Shown piece after piece: positions 1-12,329 of a stretch of DNA of 60,000 nucleotides (positions are counted from its first letter, which is position 1; each line of letters begins with the position of its first letter). The DNA is from Apostichopus japonicus (taxonomy: Eukaryota > Echinodermata > Holothuroidea > Aspidochirotida > Stichopodidae), in NCBI RefSeq assembly GCF_037975245.1, contig NC_092572.1, positions 21,876,489-21,936,488 on the forward strand, written 5' to 3'. The notes below the pieces were generated by a model. That model ran no database searches. It was not told where the DNA came from and worked only from the letters and a program-made list of their open reading frames with translations. The translations under genes and the position numbers were made by a program.

Positions 1-554
1 GACTGACAGCTTTCTCCGAGAATTTTGACCGACAACTTTTCACTGTATTTCTTACGAGTTGACACACATTTTCTACCGCCATCGTTTTGCTGTGGTACGT
101 GATACGGTAAAACGCCGATATTGCTTCGTCAGATGACACCACTTGTTAAGTATGGGAATTTCCAAGAAAGTCCTTAAACTTACTTTTATCGAGAGGGCGA
201 AGTAAATTAGTCCGTCACAAACTGCTTTCACTCTCAAAATAACACTTACAGATAACCCGAAGCATTACAAACAGAGAAATGTATAGAGAAATTCGAAGGC
301 ACTACAATTTGGGTTCAAACCTTGGTACTAAAATAGTTGCAACGAAAATGAACGAAATCGAGCCTGATTTGATAGATTACGTATGGTGATTGCATATCAG
401 AGACTTCCATAAGAAAAACAGACCTATATTCCTCCCGATACCATAATGAATAAAGTTCCTATTTTAACTTGACTGGTGCAAACAGTGTAGCCGTTCCTAA
501 TGAATAACAGAATGTTTAACTTGACTGCGTTGTTTCATGTACCTTTTCTAACAG
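1..554. other. Upstream flank or intron, nothing recognised
   Basis: No exon, RNA gene or repeat could be supported here. Because the first visible exon at 555 begins with a 3' splice site in phase 1, this stretch is probably an intron of the Ig/pseudokinase gene, and earlier exons should lie beyond the window edge. Confidence 0.5.
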
Positions 555-3500
555 ATCCAGCGACAGTCAAAATGATAACCGCATCCAAATTGTACATCGT
601 AAACGATGCTGATATCGTACTGTTTGTTTGCAAGGTAGACGGTAATCCTCCACCAGATGTTTTCCTTCAAAGAATAGATGAACAGCTTGAATGGAAACCT
701 GTTGCACTTAAGGCTCTCGTCAAGTCAAACCTTACTACTCAACTGTGGGAATTTCACTTGCCTATTAAAAACAACGTGAATGGAATGTACAGGTGCACAG
801 CTAACAATACAGTCGGTGGAATTGATGTGAGCGGAATAGTCAAAGTGGAAGAGTCGCGTACGTAAATTGTTGAAGGATATTTGTCAAATGCCACTTGAGC
901 ACTTTATTTCGGGTGACAATTTAATTAATTTAATCGTACAAATCAAATACTACATAGTTGTAGAATATGGCGTTAGATGTAGTGGCGGTACCAGACATTC
1001 CAAATTGTGAGCCGGGGGGGGGGGAGCGGCAGGTTAACGGTTTTCTGGGGGACATTTGGAAGGGCAAAAACGCACTAGATAGTTCTTGCACGCCTTTGTA
1101 TCGATTTTGTAGAGCAAAAATACATGTTAGAAAAAGGAATTATACTTACATTTCTCTATATCGTAGGGCCGTAGTGGGGTTCTAGGGTGAAGAATCTCCC
1201 TTTCAACACCTCCACCCGCTGGCGCCGCCACATGTTAGATGAACTATTGCAAACATAGATATTGTTAATAGTGGAAAGCACAAAAATATTTACAGTAAAC
1301 TTAGACACTACGAATGTGTAAGTGAACTATTTCATATTATTCAAGTTACCTAAACGTTAGCTGTTTTGATATTCACAACGCTTAGCAACATGTTTCTTAT
1401 CTCACTTATTCCTCGTCAGTCAGCAATTCGAATAAGACCTGGGTAATTTCCATTGCGTTAGTAGTTGTAACGTTCGTCGTTGCTGCTCTTATCATCAAGT
1501 CAACTCACAGTAAGACCTTTTTCATTTCGATATAAATAGATATCATTATTGAAGTTTCTTTAAAATATAATGGGGTAGTATATTAATCTAAAGGTCCACC
1601 ACAGTACACATTCATTGCAGTATCAATATATGGTTTATAGCATTTCATTTAGCGTTCGATCATATATCTTACGATACGGGCTATTCTACTCCAATAATAC
1701 ATGTATCATTCTTTTTTGAGAATGTTGAATGGATCATGTTGCATCAATTATGTGTAAAATGTTAAGGATTCTAAGATTCTGAGATGGAAAAGCTCTGCCA
1801 AACGATATAATATCTATACTTATTTACAAATTTATACTCGGACATAACGATCCAATTTATGTCATATTTTCAGAAAGATGTCGGGATATTCCACGGCTAT
1901 CACGATATTCGAGGAATAGGAACGTGCGGTAAGGTGGTATTTTAATTCACCTATCATATTTGTTCATAATATGATGACCACCGTAAACAAATTTTCGTAC
2001 ATAGTAGCCTATACGAACTGCTTTACTTTCTTCAAGTCGTTTAAAGTATCAAATCGGACCAATGAAATTCGTTACCTTCTGAAACACTAACTAATAACGT
2101 AATTATAAATGTTATGAATCTCAACACATTTAAGACTAATTACATTAAAAGTAAGAAAATCGGGCAAGCCATTCCTTAAGAGTTTGTACTAAAATGCTGT
2201 GAATAAGTTACCTGCGTATTACCACAGTTAAGATACAATATATAAATATCACTCGTGTATATATGTAAACCACGAAATTTGAAACAGATGAGTTAGGAGA
2301 TATTTCTTGTTCTCTTTTCATTGTAGTTATTACTTAAAATTCATTGGAGAGGGAGGACTTACCGAAGTTTTGCTGTATTTTCAACTTGTATAACATATAG
2401 TTTGCATATTTGTGTCTGTATGGACAGTCTCAAGTAATAGTGCATGTGAATGGCTGTTTGACGCTAACATATATCTTTCTATTGTTTGCTATATAGACGT
2501 GAACTCCCGACCATCCCCAGTTCTGCAAAGGAATCAGCTGAATCTGGCGCACCTAATTCATTCGGTATACGCACAATTTTATCCTGTATGTTCTTGGTCT
2601 TAATGTACAATGGTCGCCGAAAATTTGATATAGTTAACTAGACGATGCTTAAAACAATTACTTGTATTATCGCACAATACTATATGTTATGAAAATGGAA
2701 GTAATCTTTACAGAACAATTGCACATTGTTCGATGCACAAGAAATGAATGCTTTCTCAAACTAACTTATATATCGATTTCTTCTCCAGAAATGTATCACA
2801 GTATCGATAGAGGAGATGGTGCTTCCGAGCAACATCAGCTGAAGAAATTTGATACAAATGATGTTACTTTTGTTGCTCAGCTGAATCAGGAAACTAAACA
2901 AGAGCGTTGGCTTGGAATATTGCATAAAGGGAAAATCTCGGAAACAATTGTACACATGCGAACTCATTCAGGTATTCTCATAACTGAACGAGCATCAAAC
3001 ATGTTTTGTTTATGTAAAGGGTTTTCTTCGACTGCGGAATTTCATCGATGATCAAGATACTTTTACAATAAATGTTAAAATATCGTCGTTCCATGCTTTG
3101 AAGTCTATGTCACACTATCTTATTGGAAGTCATCCTTCCTAAATTGTGACCCGGTCGTACACCCATTAATTAATAATCGGGAGCATTCCGGAGCGCATAT
3201 AATGGGAGCCTCCAAACTTCGGTGGTTTTAATCTAGCCGCACTATCTTTATTATGATTGCATTTATTCACGCCTTTTGTCGTTTGATGGCTTCTATGATT
3301 CATGCAATGATTTTGTTTTTAGCTAATTCTACCGAAAATGATCTATCGAGAGTTATTTACTGATTAGTTTGAAAAGAAGGCAGTAATAAAGAGGATATAT
3401 CACTTCCCGCTCATCGCTTATATCTTTCAATAGTTTAGAATATTTCCAAGATCCATAGGAAGTGCTATCATTTGGTACATGTACTGCATATTGTATGTTT

Positions 3501-6500
3501 CTAAATTCTGAGTATTTGTGGTTGCTAACATTAAAACCGATATCTTTAGCCGAAACAGAAAACTGTTCCGAAGAATGGGAGTACTTTGTCCGTCACATTA
3601 TCTTACTTCCGAAAAACGACATTATCGTCAAAACATACGGATTTGCTGAGAAAGCAGGTAAATATGGTAAATTTCATTAGAGTTGTATAAAAATAGCCAT
3701 TGAAAATAATATTGAATTACATTACAAAGTGCAATAGTTCTCACGTGTACATAACGTTGTTTACTTATGAAGACAATTTCATTCTATCGATTCTGCTACC
3801 TTTCTTTTAGGTATTACATATTGTTTGCAAGAATATTTGGCTTTTGGGACCGTCAGAAAATATCTTGAAATTACTTTTGGACAAAGCTTTCTCTACGGGA
3901 ATGCATTAGAGCCGGTACCACAAACATTTCTGACTTTTGCAGCTAATGTTATCGACGGCATGAATTTTCTTCATCTGAATGGTGTAAGTCAATCCCAGAC
4001 GAGCTCTTTTCTCTATATTTTCGTACTATTGTGTAGTACTTTATCACACAATTATGAAGATTATCCCAACATTAGTACATCGTTATGATTCCGTGATTGT
4101 TTACTCATGCACGCTATATAGTACCAAAACGTGTTGCAGATTAAAGGATACGTTAAATCCGTGCTAATGATGAAATGCATTATAAGGCGAAGTTTCATTG
4201 GGACTAAATTGTTTAATATGTAGGACCTACTAAGCAAACTTGGGTTTGTGTTTTGCTGCTCAGGCAGATGTTGTATTAAGATTACTGACAAATAATTAAT
4301 TTCTCTCTGTTTTTTAGTTCTCCTTGATCATGCGGAATAATTGACGTTCTTAATTTATAATTACTTAAGTATAGGCAAACTACTAAGCATGTATTTAATT
4401 ACTTAATAAAATGAGATCATATATGTGTGACTCATCATCTTGTAGGATAACTAAATAATAGGCTTTAATAGAGGGATTAAATACATATTGTTTTATGTGG
4501 TCACGCAACTTGGAAGATGATAGCATTTAAACGGAATGGAGCAAGTTGCCCTCCAGCATGAAGAGGCGCTGTTAATGATTGGTGAGATGAAAACATTTCC
4601 AATGTTATCATCTCCATCCCCGATCGCCAATCCTCCTCCCACAACCACCACCACATTGTGTGACAGGAGTAGTCAATGAAATCAAGACCAAAGAAGTGAG
4701 GCGGGTTATGTAAACTTACGGTAACAGTAACGTTTTGTTAATTTATTAAAGCATGAGGCTGAACTGTTTAAACGGACGGTACACTGAAGCATTTAACGTT
4801 TTACATTTTCCTGGTGATGTGATGCAGTACGATTGGTATTTTGGAACCTGTCAAATAAAGCTGGCGTATTACTCGCGTGTAACGTTGATACAGAGTGCAC
4901 CGTATCTGGTATACACTAACAATTACTGTGCCATATTGCTACGGACATAGATAGGTCTGTGACACGAAGGTCGGATTTCAGTGCCTACACTCGCCTATCC
5001 ACAAACTGACGAAACGGTTCGAAAAGTTTTTTGGGGTTTGTTTCGATATTTTATGAATACTCTTAAACTCTATCTGTCATATTACACTTCCATTTATATT
5101 TAATTGGGTAGCATTGTTGAAATTGTGACATGGTATAAACATGAAGTCAAAATTGATATCTTATTTCACACAGTGGATACATCCAGGACTAAGTTCCGAA
5201 AAGTTACTTTTCTGCTCTGCCGAAACTCCAGGCCTCTGCTGCAAGCTATATGATTTTTGTTATGAAATGTCTTCACGAGAAAGAGTTGATAAGGAACTTT
5301 CGAAGGTGAGATCCATATTAAATACAGCTGATCTTACTTACATTTCTGTATGAGTAATTCAAATTGGCTTTGAGTATCATAGCGTATTAGAGTTTATGGC
5401 AACCATAGTGTTTAAACAAACACTATACAAGGCTTTCAATTAATTTTTCTACTTAAAGACACCTTCGTTTGAATAACGAGGATTTCGACATATCTAAGCA
5501 TGGATCCCAATTCCTTCTCCTCTGTAGTTTGCTATCCACCATATTTTGACCGTAATTTCTACTAGTTGAATCCTAGTAAATGGACCAATATCAATATCAG
5601 ATCTCACCCCTTCAACGAATATATGATGAATGTAGGGATTTCTCCATGCTACTAGCAAAGTATTTCACTGTGGCCGGCAAGACTTATAATAACAACACAA
5701 TAACATGAAAGTCTAGTGTCCGTGTATCGAGGGGCATAATTAAAAGTTTTTATTTATATAGCGGATTTATATACGAGTAACATATACGTTTCTAGAGAGC
5801 TATGTAAATAAAGATATGACTATTGTGACTGTGATATCCCCTCTTGGAAACCGTAAGCATCATATTAAGCACGATATGCGTCAATTTAGTCAAATTAAAT
5901 CGAATTAAACTACTTTACTCTTCCGCCATAGAATAGGGGAAATGTTCTCCTGAACATGTCACCGGAAGTGAAGCAAACAGGAGCGTATACACAAGGAAGT
6001 GACGTCTGGGCTGTTGGAGTCGTTCTCTGGGAAATATTTTCGTATGGTATCCGAAATTTATCAACAACCCTTCTTTACTAACATTATCAACCGTAGACGT
6101 TTCGTGGTTTCTTTACACTTGTCTATCGCTATAAATCTTACACAAGACAACAAGCAAAATAAACCCAAGACCATTGTACTGATTTATTTAAATGTATTAT
6201 GACAGGTGTGTTATTAGCAGCTCCACATGGCGAGAAATATGAATTGTCTATTCCTGCCAGAATTATAAATGAGAAACGTTGTATAAAACATTATTTCGCA
6301 CTGTAAAGTTACACGACACCAAATAATCATATTGTTCTATTTTCCAATAGGATATCGTTCATAGTTCGAGTGACACAATATGTGGTTTATATGAATTATA
6401 CACGCAACGTATGTGGTCGTAAATACGTTATTGTATTGTTCATTCTTTCAGTTACTCATTTTACTATAAACGTTTTTAGAATAGAAGTTTAACAAAGTAC

Positions 6501-9500
6501 CAATAGCTGCGTTATATACTGAAAGTTAATTGTTCGTCTTATATATCTCTAATATTACCATTGAGTACTCCTTCATGTAATAAAGGAACTTTCTCATGCT
6601 CTTGTCCCTTGTTTCTAAGGTGCAAACATACCGGAATACAGTGAGTTAGAAAGTCACGAGGGCGTTCTAAGAAAACTGGTTAGACCTAGTAATTGTCCTG
6701 GACAAATGTAAGTCTTCACAATATTACAAGCACTGAACATTCAAAAACACACTCAGTACGTTTTTTTTCCCGATAGATGTCATACTGAAGTTAGTTTCTA
6801 GCTTTTCCTGATTCTGATAATCCTTACTGGGTACAGACAGTCCCAGGGGCGTCAATCCCAATTGAAAAGTGGGACGGGGAAGGGGGGCATAAATGACTGA
6901 ACATAAATATAGCTGAATGAGTGAGCGCGTATCGCCCACCGCGACCGCCCTGGCACGAAGCCTTTATCAGGTGAGGTCCAGGGACCGCCTTAGGGCCCCT
7001 GATGGGGTCCATGTGCGAAACCCCCGGGGCCCAAAGGGGTAATCACATCTAGACATTTTCAAATGTTCTTGGTTGGTCCTTTAGTTGATATGTCAGTCAT
7101 AAACATTTTTAAAAATAGTCACATCTGACAAGTGCTTATACTTAAATTAAACAAAACTTTTCTTTCGGCCAAAACATGCCTCATAGATTGTTAGAAATGG
7201 CACTTGTTCGTTGCATCTAAACATTCCATATTTTGGGATCTCATCTTCTAGAAAATTTACATTCAAAAAAGGTAAATAAGACAATTTTATTCTTTCAAAT
7301 CACTTTTTAGAAAATAGGACTTCACGTTACTTTACAAGCTCTGCTTTATTTATTGTTTTACACAGGTAATTGAAGATATTAAGCACGCTACCGTATTTTC
7401 ATGGTAGCTGTAGCATGTATATTCTAATGGGAAACAAAATGGTGAATGTAGGTGTACATTAATTGTTAGGTTTGAGTTATTATCATTTATTTATTTATGC
7501 TCGTGCATGTACGTGATGAGCTGCCTTTTGGCTAAGATCATGATTAGCATGTGTTCCCCTTTGTAGGGAATCTTGATACACACCTGACGATGATCACAAC
7601 GTCACAGTCTACATGCATATGGAATGTGGTTGAGAGCGCATCAGTCGTTCGGTTGTTTGGTTTTGCATGCCAGGGTTCTTTCTTATGTAAATTTCTTAAT
7701 AAGAACATTCTGTTCTTTCTAAACGCCATTTCTACAATACGTGCCTAGAATCTTGAAGTTACACACCACTGAGTCATGAAATCAGAAGAAATAATATGAA
7801 CATTTTGCTTAAACTATCTGAAATAGCGCATACTGTCCAGGCGTTCACACTATCATACCTACTTTCTAGTCTACTTTCATTTTAGGAAGGGTACGTGGCT
7901 TCAGTGTTTATAACTGGTATAATGAGTAACATGAGTATAACAACATGACTAACATATTAGCAACCAGGCTTAGCAGATAGCCTCAATGGTGTATGGGTGC
8001 GGTTCTTCATTTAATTTACCCATTTGAAAAGCAATGTTTTTTTATCGGGGGGTTGAGCAGATGAGAATAGAACATCAATAAATATTAATTTCATAGCACA
8101 ATGTCTGAGCTCCCTTTATGAGATACACGAGTCATAAGTAGCATGATAGGCTTAACGCCTATACAACTGGGGGCGGGGGGCATCTGATATTGTATCCCCA
8201 CCTTCAGAAAGGGGGACACGTGGCCCCTGCCCCCTTTCCGTACCCCATGATTGACACCCCTGGGCAATACCTGTCAATTAGTTGTCATTCTTGTGTCATG
8301 CCGCAAGTTAGTACGGTAAGTCTTCTCTAAAGCAGCTTTTGCGTTATGTTGCCGTTTTTCCACCCTTTTGACATGTTGATCGTGTTTTTGACATGTTTTC
8401 ATGGCAAAACATTAAATTGAGAACTAGCCAAGTTTTCCCTTTCAAAAAGCTTCGATTGGCGAGTAATTAAGGACTTCTGCAGATACATGAGTAGAGTGTC
8501 TTAAAAAAATCCTCCAAACTCCAAATTAACCGCACACAGTTCTCCAAATCCACTAGTTTGAATTCAACCAATCGGTGAATTGCTAACATGTTTATTTATG
8601 AGCCTTTGCTTAAAGTACATCATTTGAAAATCCGCCCTTTGGTAAGACTGCCGTTAATTTTTCGTCACTGCCCGCCTCTTCACCCTTCAAGTTTATTAGA
8701 ACGTTATCAGAACGTTAGCCTGTGTGTTACGTAATCAATTCGCCATGCCTAGCAAAGGAACTCAGCGTGTAAAAGTTACTTGCATGGCTTAAATTCCCCG
8801 CCATCTACAGCAAGATCCTACTTATGTCGTTCATATAGTTTAAATATTTATGTTATGAGTGGGGTTTACTGCGATCCTAACGGAAAAACAACGTTTAAAG
8901 TTGTACATTTTCCGACTTTCATTCCACCATTTGAAGTTAGAGTTGAATAGATAAGCTAGTAGTGTATGTCGTTATGGCATCGTGGGTCAATGAGGTTGAG
9001 AAAATGATAGAAAAGTACGCAAAAAGCTGCTTTTATGAACAAGATTTCTATGAAAGCTTATTATGACCTTTACCTTACCTAGATGAACTTTGATGTTGTG
9101 GATAGTCTCCTCCAAGGTTTAATTCTTGTTTGCTGAATGGTAATCTTTTATATAGCATTTCTTTCTTGATATGTGTTAACACTCAATCCTTCAGGTATGA
9201 AGCAATGTCACTTTGTTGGCAATGGGATCAACATTCCCGTTTGAGCCTCGATGAACTAAAGAACTATGTAAAAGGCACCAGAGAAACATACATGGACATG
9301 ACGAAACAACAAGTATGCGAATTAGTCATGATTTCTTCATACTTATATTTTTAACATATGCGTAACTTTATATACTGCACAGGGGTAGATTTTCATGAAT
9401 TTTGCTCTCTTTTATTTAACCCTCTGTCGCCAGTTGCCTTAAGACGAATAAGCAAACATCCTTTAGTTAAGAAATTGTTTATCTGCAACAATTCAGGATT

Positions 9501-9769
9501 AACAGACAAGTTGTTTGGGATAATCCACAATAAGACAAAGACCTAACACGAAGGATCTAGATCTGTTTACCATTCTTACGTCTTCAAGACCAAGCTATTG
9601 GGATATTTTGTCATTAAGTTTTTGCTTCTTTCAGGAAAACTTGCAAGAAATTCCGTCATTCAAAGTGAGACTTACAACAATATCCCAAAATAACCTACAA
9701 GCATCAACAACGACGACCACGACAAATTCTACAACATACAGCACGGCAATTTATGATACATCGAATTGA
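555..9769 (+). CDS. Ig-TM receptor tyrosine pseudokinase, left copy (12 exons, 5' end outside window)
   Basis: Exons read at 555-857, 1420-1509, 1874-1928, 2497-2585, 2789-2971, 3550-3657, 3811-3983, 5174-5305, 5932-6046, 6620-6707, 9195-9312 and 9635-9769, with GT-AG borders and consistent phases. The first encodes an Ig fold (Cys in VLFVCKV and GMYRCTANN). The second is a transmembrane helix ([15 protein letters not shown]). The third is a basic juxtamembrane piece ([16 protein letters not shown]). The rest is kinase-like: W.GILHKGK, the alpha-C segment [64 protein letters not shown] and RLSLDEL, then a Thr-rich tail and TGA. Catalytic residues are missing: HPGLSSEK replaces HRDLAARN, LYDFC replaces the DFG region, and IVHMR replaces VAVK. 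It should be a membrane receptor-like pseudokinase without phosphotransfer. The 2585/2789 junction codon reads TAA in this copy (see findings), so it may be truncated. Confidence 0.82.
1420..1509 (+). CDS. Transmembrane exon of the left pseudokinase
   Basis: This 90-nt exon encodes a short polar stretch ending in NKTW, then about 20 hydrophobic residues ([18 protein letters not shown]), then a Lys stop-transfer signal. It is phase 1 on both sides, the usual phase for Ig-type exons. The orientation places the Ig domain outside the cell and the kinase fold inside. It lies outside the inverted duplication, so the right-arm copy of this gene lacks it. Confidence 0.85.
5174..5305 (+). CDS. Catalytic-loop exon of the left pseudokinase
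   Basis: The exon carries what should be the catalytic loop and the DFG motif. In an active tyrosine kinase the loop reads HRDLAARN; here the aligned residues are HPGLSSEK, so the catalytic Asp and the metal-binding Asn are gone. The DFG position reads YDFC, keeping Asp and Phe but not Gly. The exon is phase 0 at both ends (after the cacag acceptor, before GTGAGA). The right-arm equivalent at 53181-53312 has the same substitutions. Confidence 0.85.
6844..8262. mobile_element. Non-autonomous hAT-like DNA transposon, left copy
   Basis: The ends are inverted: CAGGGGCGTCAATC at 6844 and the reverse complement of CAGGGGTGTCAATC ending at 8262. The flanks are degenerate 8-bp duplications, gacagtcc and ggcaatac. 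In the right-arm copy the same flanks read gacagtac and gacaacac, giving a consensus near GACARTAC. TIRs starting CAGGG with 8-bp target duplications are typical of hAT. No transposase frame is visible in the 1.4 kb. It sits in the intron between the last two kinase-lobe exons of gene A, and its presence in both arms means it inserted before the duplication. Confidence 0.72.
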
Positions 9770-12329
9770 AAGGAAAGGAGACTATGATGTGCATCTCCAA
9801 ATATAAAAATCTAGAAATATCAGTCAGAATCCTGTCCGATTGTAGGCAAAAAGCAAAATCAGTGAACTTTATTACTAACATGTCGAGAGAAATATAGGAG
9901 CAAATTAGAGACACAGAGTTGCGATAACTTGTTAGTAGAAGCCAAATTCACTTCAGTGTGCACTCTGTGGGAAGCCACTAAAGTGTACATGTCCAAGATA
10001 CACGAGGAGGTTATTTTCTTTAATGCATAAAATAATTGTTACTGAGAAATATTGCACAGATATTGCCATACACATTCTTCACAGAGATGAAACTTGATAG
10101 AAGATGTTATAGGATCCTACGTTTGTGAGATCTCGATTAGGCAATGTATTGATTTGGTTTGAGATTTGGATTACAGATCTGCCTACACAATGGGGAGGGA
10201 ATTCTAAAGGCAAGCTGGTATTTCTATTAACTTAAGTGCATACCGCATTTCCTGTTACATGGAATCATATGTACATAAGTGCCTTGTTATCTTGTAAGAA
10301 AGGAAAGTTCGATTATCATTTCCTAAACAAATGACAGCAATGTGTACATGGCAAATAAAGAGATGTCTATATATTTGTATTATTATTAATAATTGTTTAC
10401 TAATCTCGCGTTCTTTTTTCAAGCTATTTTATATCACAAATAGCCCTATAAAAGCATCTTAAAATCTAGAAGCAAGTTCGCTGTCGTTCTTTTCTGACTC
10501 ATCAGTTCATCAATCAACATAATTGATACGAAAACCTCGATGAAGATTATTAATTGGAAACCATAATTTACACAATCCTCTATTACTCAATATCAATGGA
10601 GTTCACATCATTTTCAAAGTTGCCATGCAAGAGAGGACTGGCTCACCGGAATACCGGGAAATTCCCCGGGGCTCATCTATGTCGAGGCCCACAAGATCCT
10701 CATCTTCGCCTCAAACCGTTGCAGTGTGGCTCAAAATGGCTAGAAGTAAAGCAGACAAATTTTAAATCACATTACTCTATTCAAATATATACGATATGGA
10801 CACTTCTACTTCTCACCAGTTCACAGTTGGACTCAATACCTTTAAATATATTCTTTAAGTATATTCTTGCCAATTACTAAGTTGTTCCACATTTTATCTA
10901 TTCGCAAGGGTTTTCGTGTTTAAGGTGGCTCTTTCCAATATATTGGGGCTTCCTCATGATGAAAATGCCCAGTGCCAATTTTTAGCCTTGTCCGCCCCTG
11001 TTGTCAAACTTACTGTAGTGATTTTTTGTTTCATATTGTTTCCGGATGAGGCCAACTCAGTTTCGGTTAACTCATCTCTACCATCTCCTAATTATATTTA
11101 GCTTCCATGATCTTTCATAATCAAATATATTGTCGACACTTGCATGTAAAAAGATCATCCGTCACTCCACAGTACACACACCCGAAGAAATAATTAATTA
11201 GAAACCCATGAAAAAATATGGGATCGTTACTTATATTTAGGTCAAGGCATTCACTTTGAGCAATAATAATTCACTTTAAAGGGACGCATTGGAAATATCA
11301 CTGATTAACCACATTGCAGCTCCATATAGTAAATATGGTTGATATGACGACCGGAAAGTATTTGTTGTAACTTTGAAACAACATTAATTTCATCGAACAC
11401 AGGACTACAGGAAAATGTATACATCGACGGAAAATAAAAGGTTACATGGTTTTAGGAGTAGTCTTCTAAATTTGTAAGGATACAGTTAAGCAGCAAAGAA
11501 AACATAGAGGTATAGTATAATGGCTGACTGTGTCACATTTATAGTACCAGTTTATTACACAGTAAGTTGAGTGGGATTCTATTTTGTTGCTTGAAATCTC
11601 TTTCATTTTGTTATTTGTACAATAATATCGAACTTTGATCCATGCGTTAGTGTTTCTTGACGATATCATGTTGTTCGACAATAGACTGTTTAAGAAATTT
11701 ATGCTTTGTACTTTGTACCTTCATGAAGTATGGACAATAATTTACTTAGGTTCAAAATGTGCAGTTGCCTCTAGACGTTGCAGTGCCAGTGTAAAGTAGC
11801 ACAACATGGCGACGAAAATGCTGTTGGAACGAAATAAACAAATAGGTTTTATGAATATTTTCCATGAGCTATCGTCAACTGTTCCCGATTTTCCTCCTGT
11901 AACACAAGGTATGACATATTTCTTCTTTTACATATTTAAATCTTATTATTTCCAATAAGCCAATTCGATGATAGGATAGTATTACAGTTAATACTTCTTC
12001 ACACAGTGAAGTATTGATTGTATATAGATGACTGGAGATTGAAATAATAAAGAAACAATCCTTAAAATTGATCATTGTCCCTAGCATGTATTTTCAGTTC
12101 AATAAGCCTGATTAGGTAATATAGTAGAACATTTTGTACAGAAAGATCAAATTGCAAATATCTTTGAAAAAATATGTCAGCCTTAGGTAAGTTTTCATCA
12201 TTACTGACTTTGCTTTTGAAAGTAGTGAAGGATCTTTCATTGCAAAATGTCGTGTTCTTGAACCTCTTTTTTAAATATAAATATAATATACAATATGAAT
12301 ATCTTCTGTTTGGTCACAGATCTTTAACC
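9770..12329. other. Intergenic region between genes A and B
   Basis: This interval holds the 3' flank of the pseudokinase gene and the 5' flank of the Ig/kinesin-like gene. A piece near 10,620-10,780 with a palindromic ccgggaaattccccggg core is also in the right arm (45,040-45,190) and looks like an old dispersed repeat. An open stretch at 11806-11909 starts with a good Kozak context (aacATGG) and ends at a phase-1 donor, but the right arm has a stop in it. It could be an alternative first exon of gene B or chance. Nothing else could be supported. Confidence 0.45.
10354..10359 (+). terminator. Candidate polyadenylation signal AATAAA
   Basis: An AATAAA hexamer lies about 590 bp after the TGA of the left pseudokinase gene. 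It is the first clean hexamer I noticed downstream on the gene strand. Position supports it; no transcript evidence is available here. Confidence 0.35.

Noticed and set aside
10554-10880. 108-codon plus-strand frame and its right-arm counterpart near 45,000
   Set aside because: The two arms do not preserve the same frame, and the palindromic ccgggaaattccccggg core looks like a dispersed repeat.
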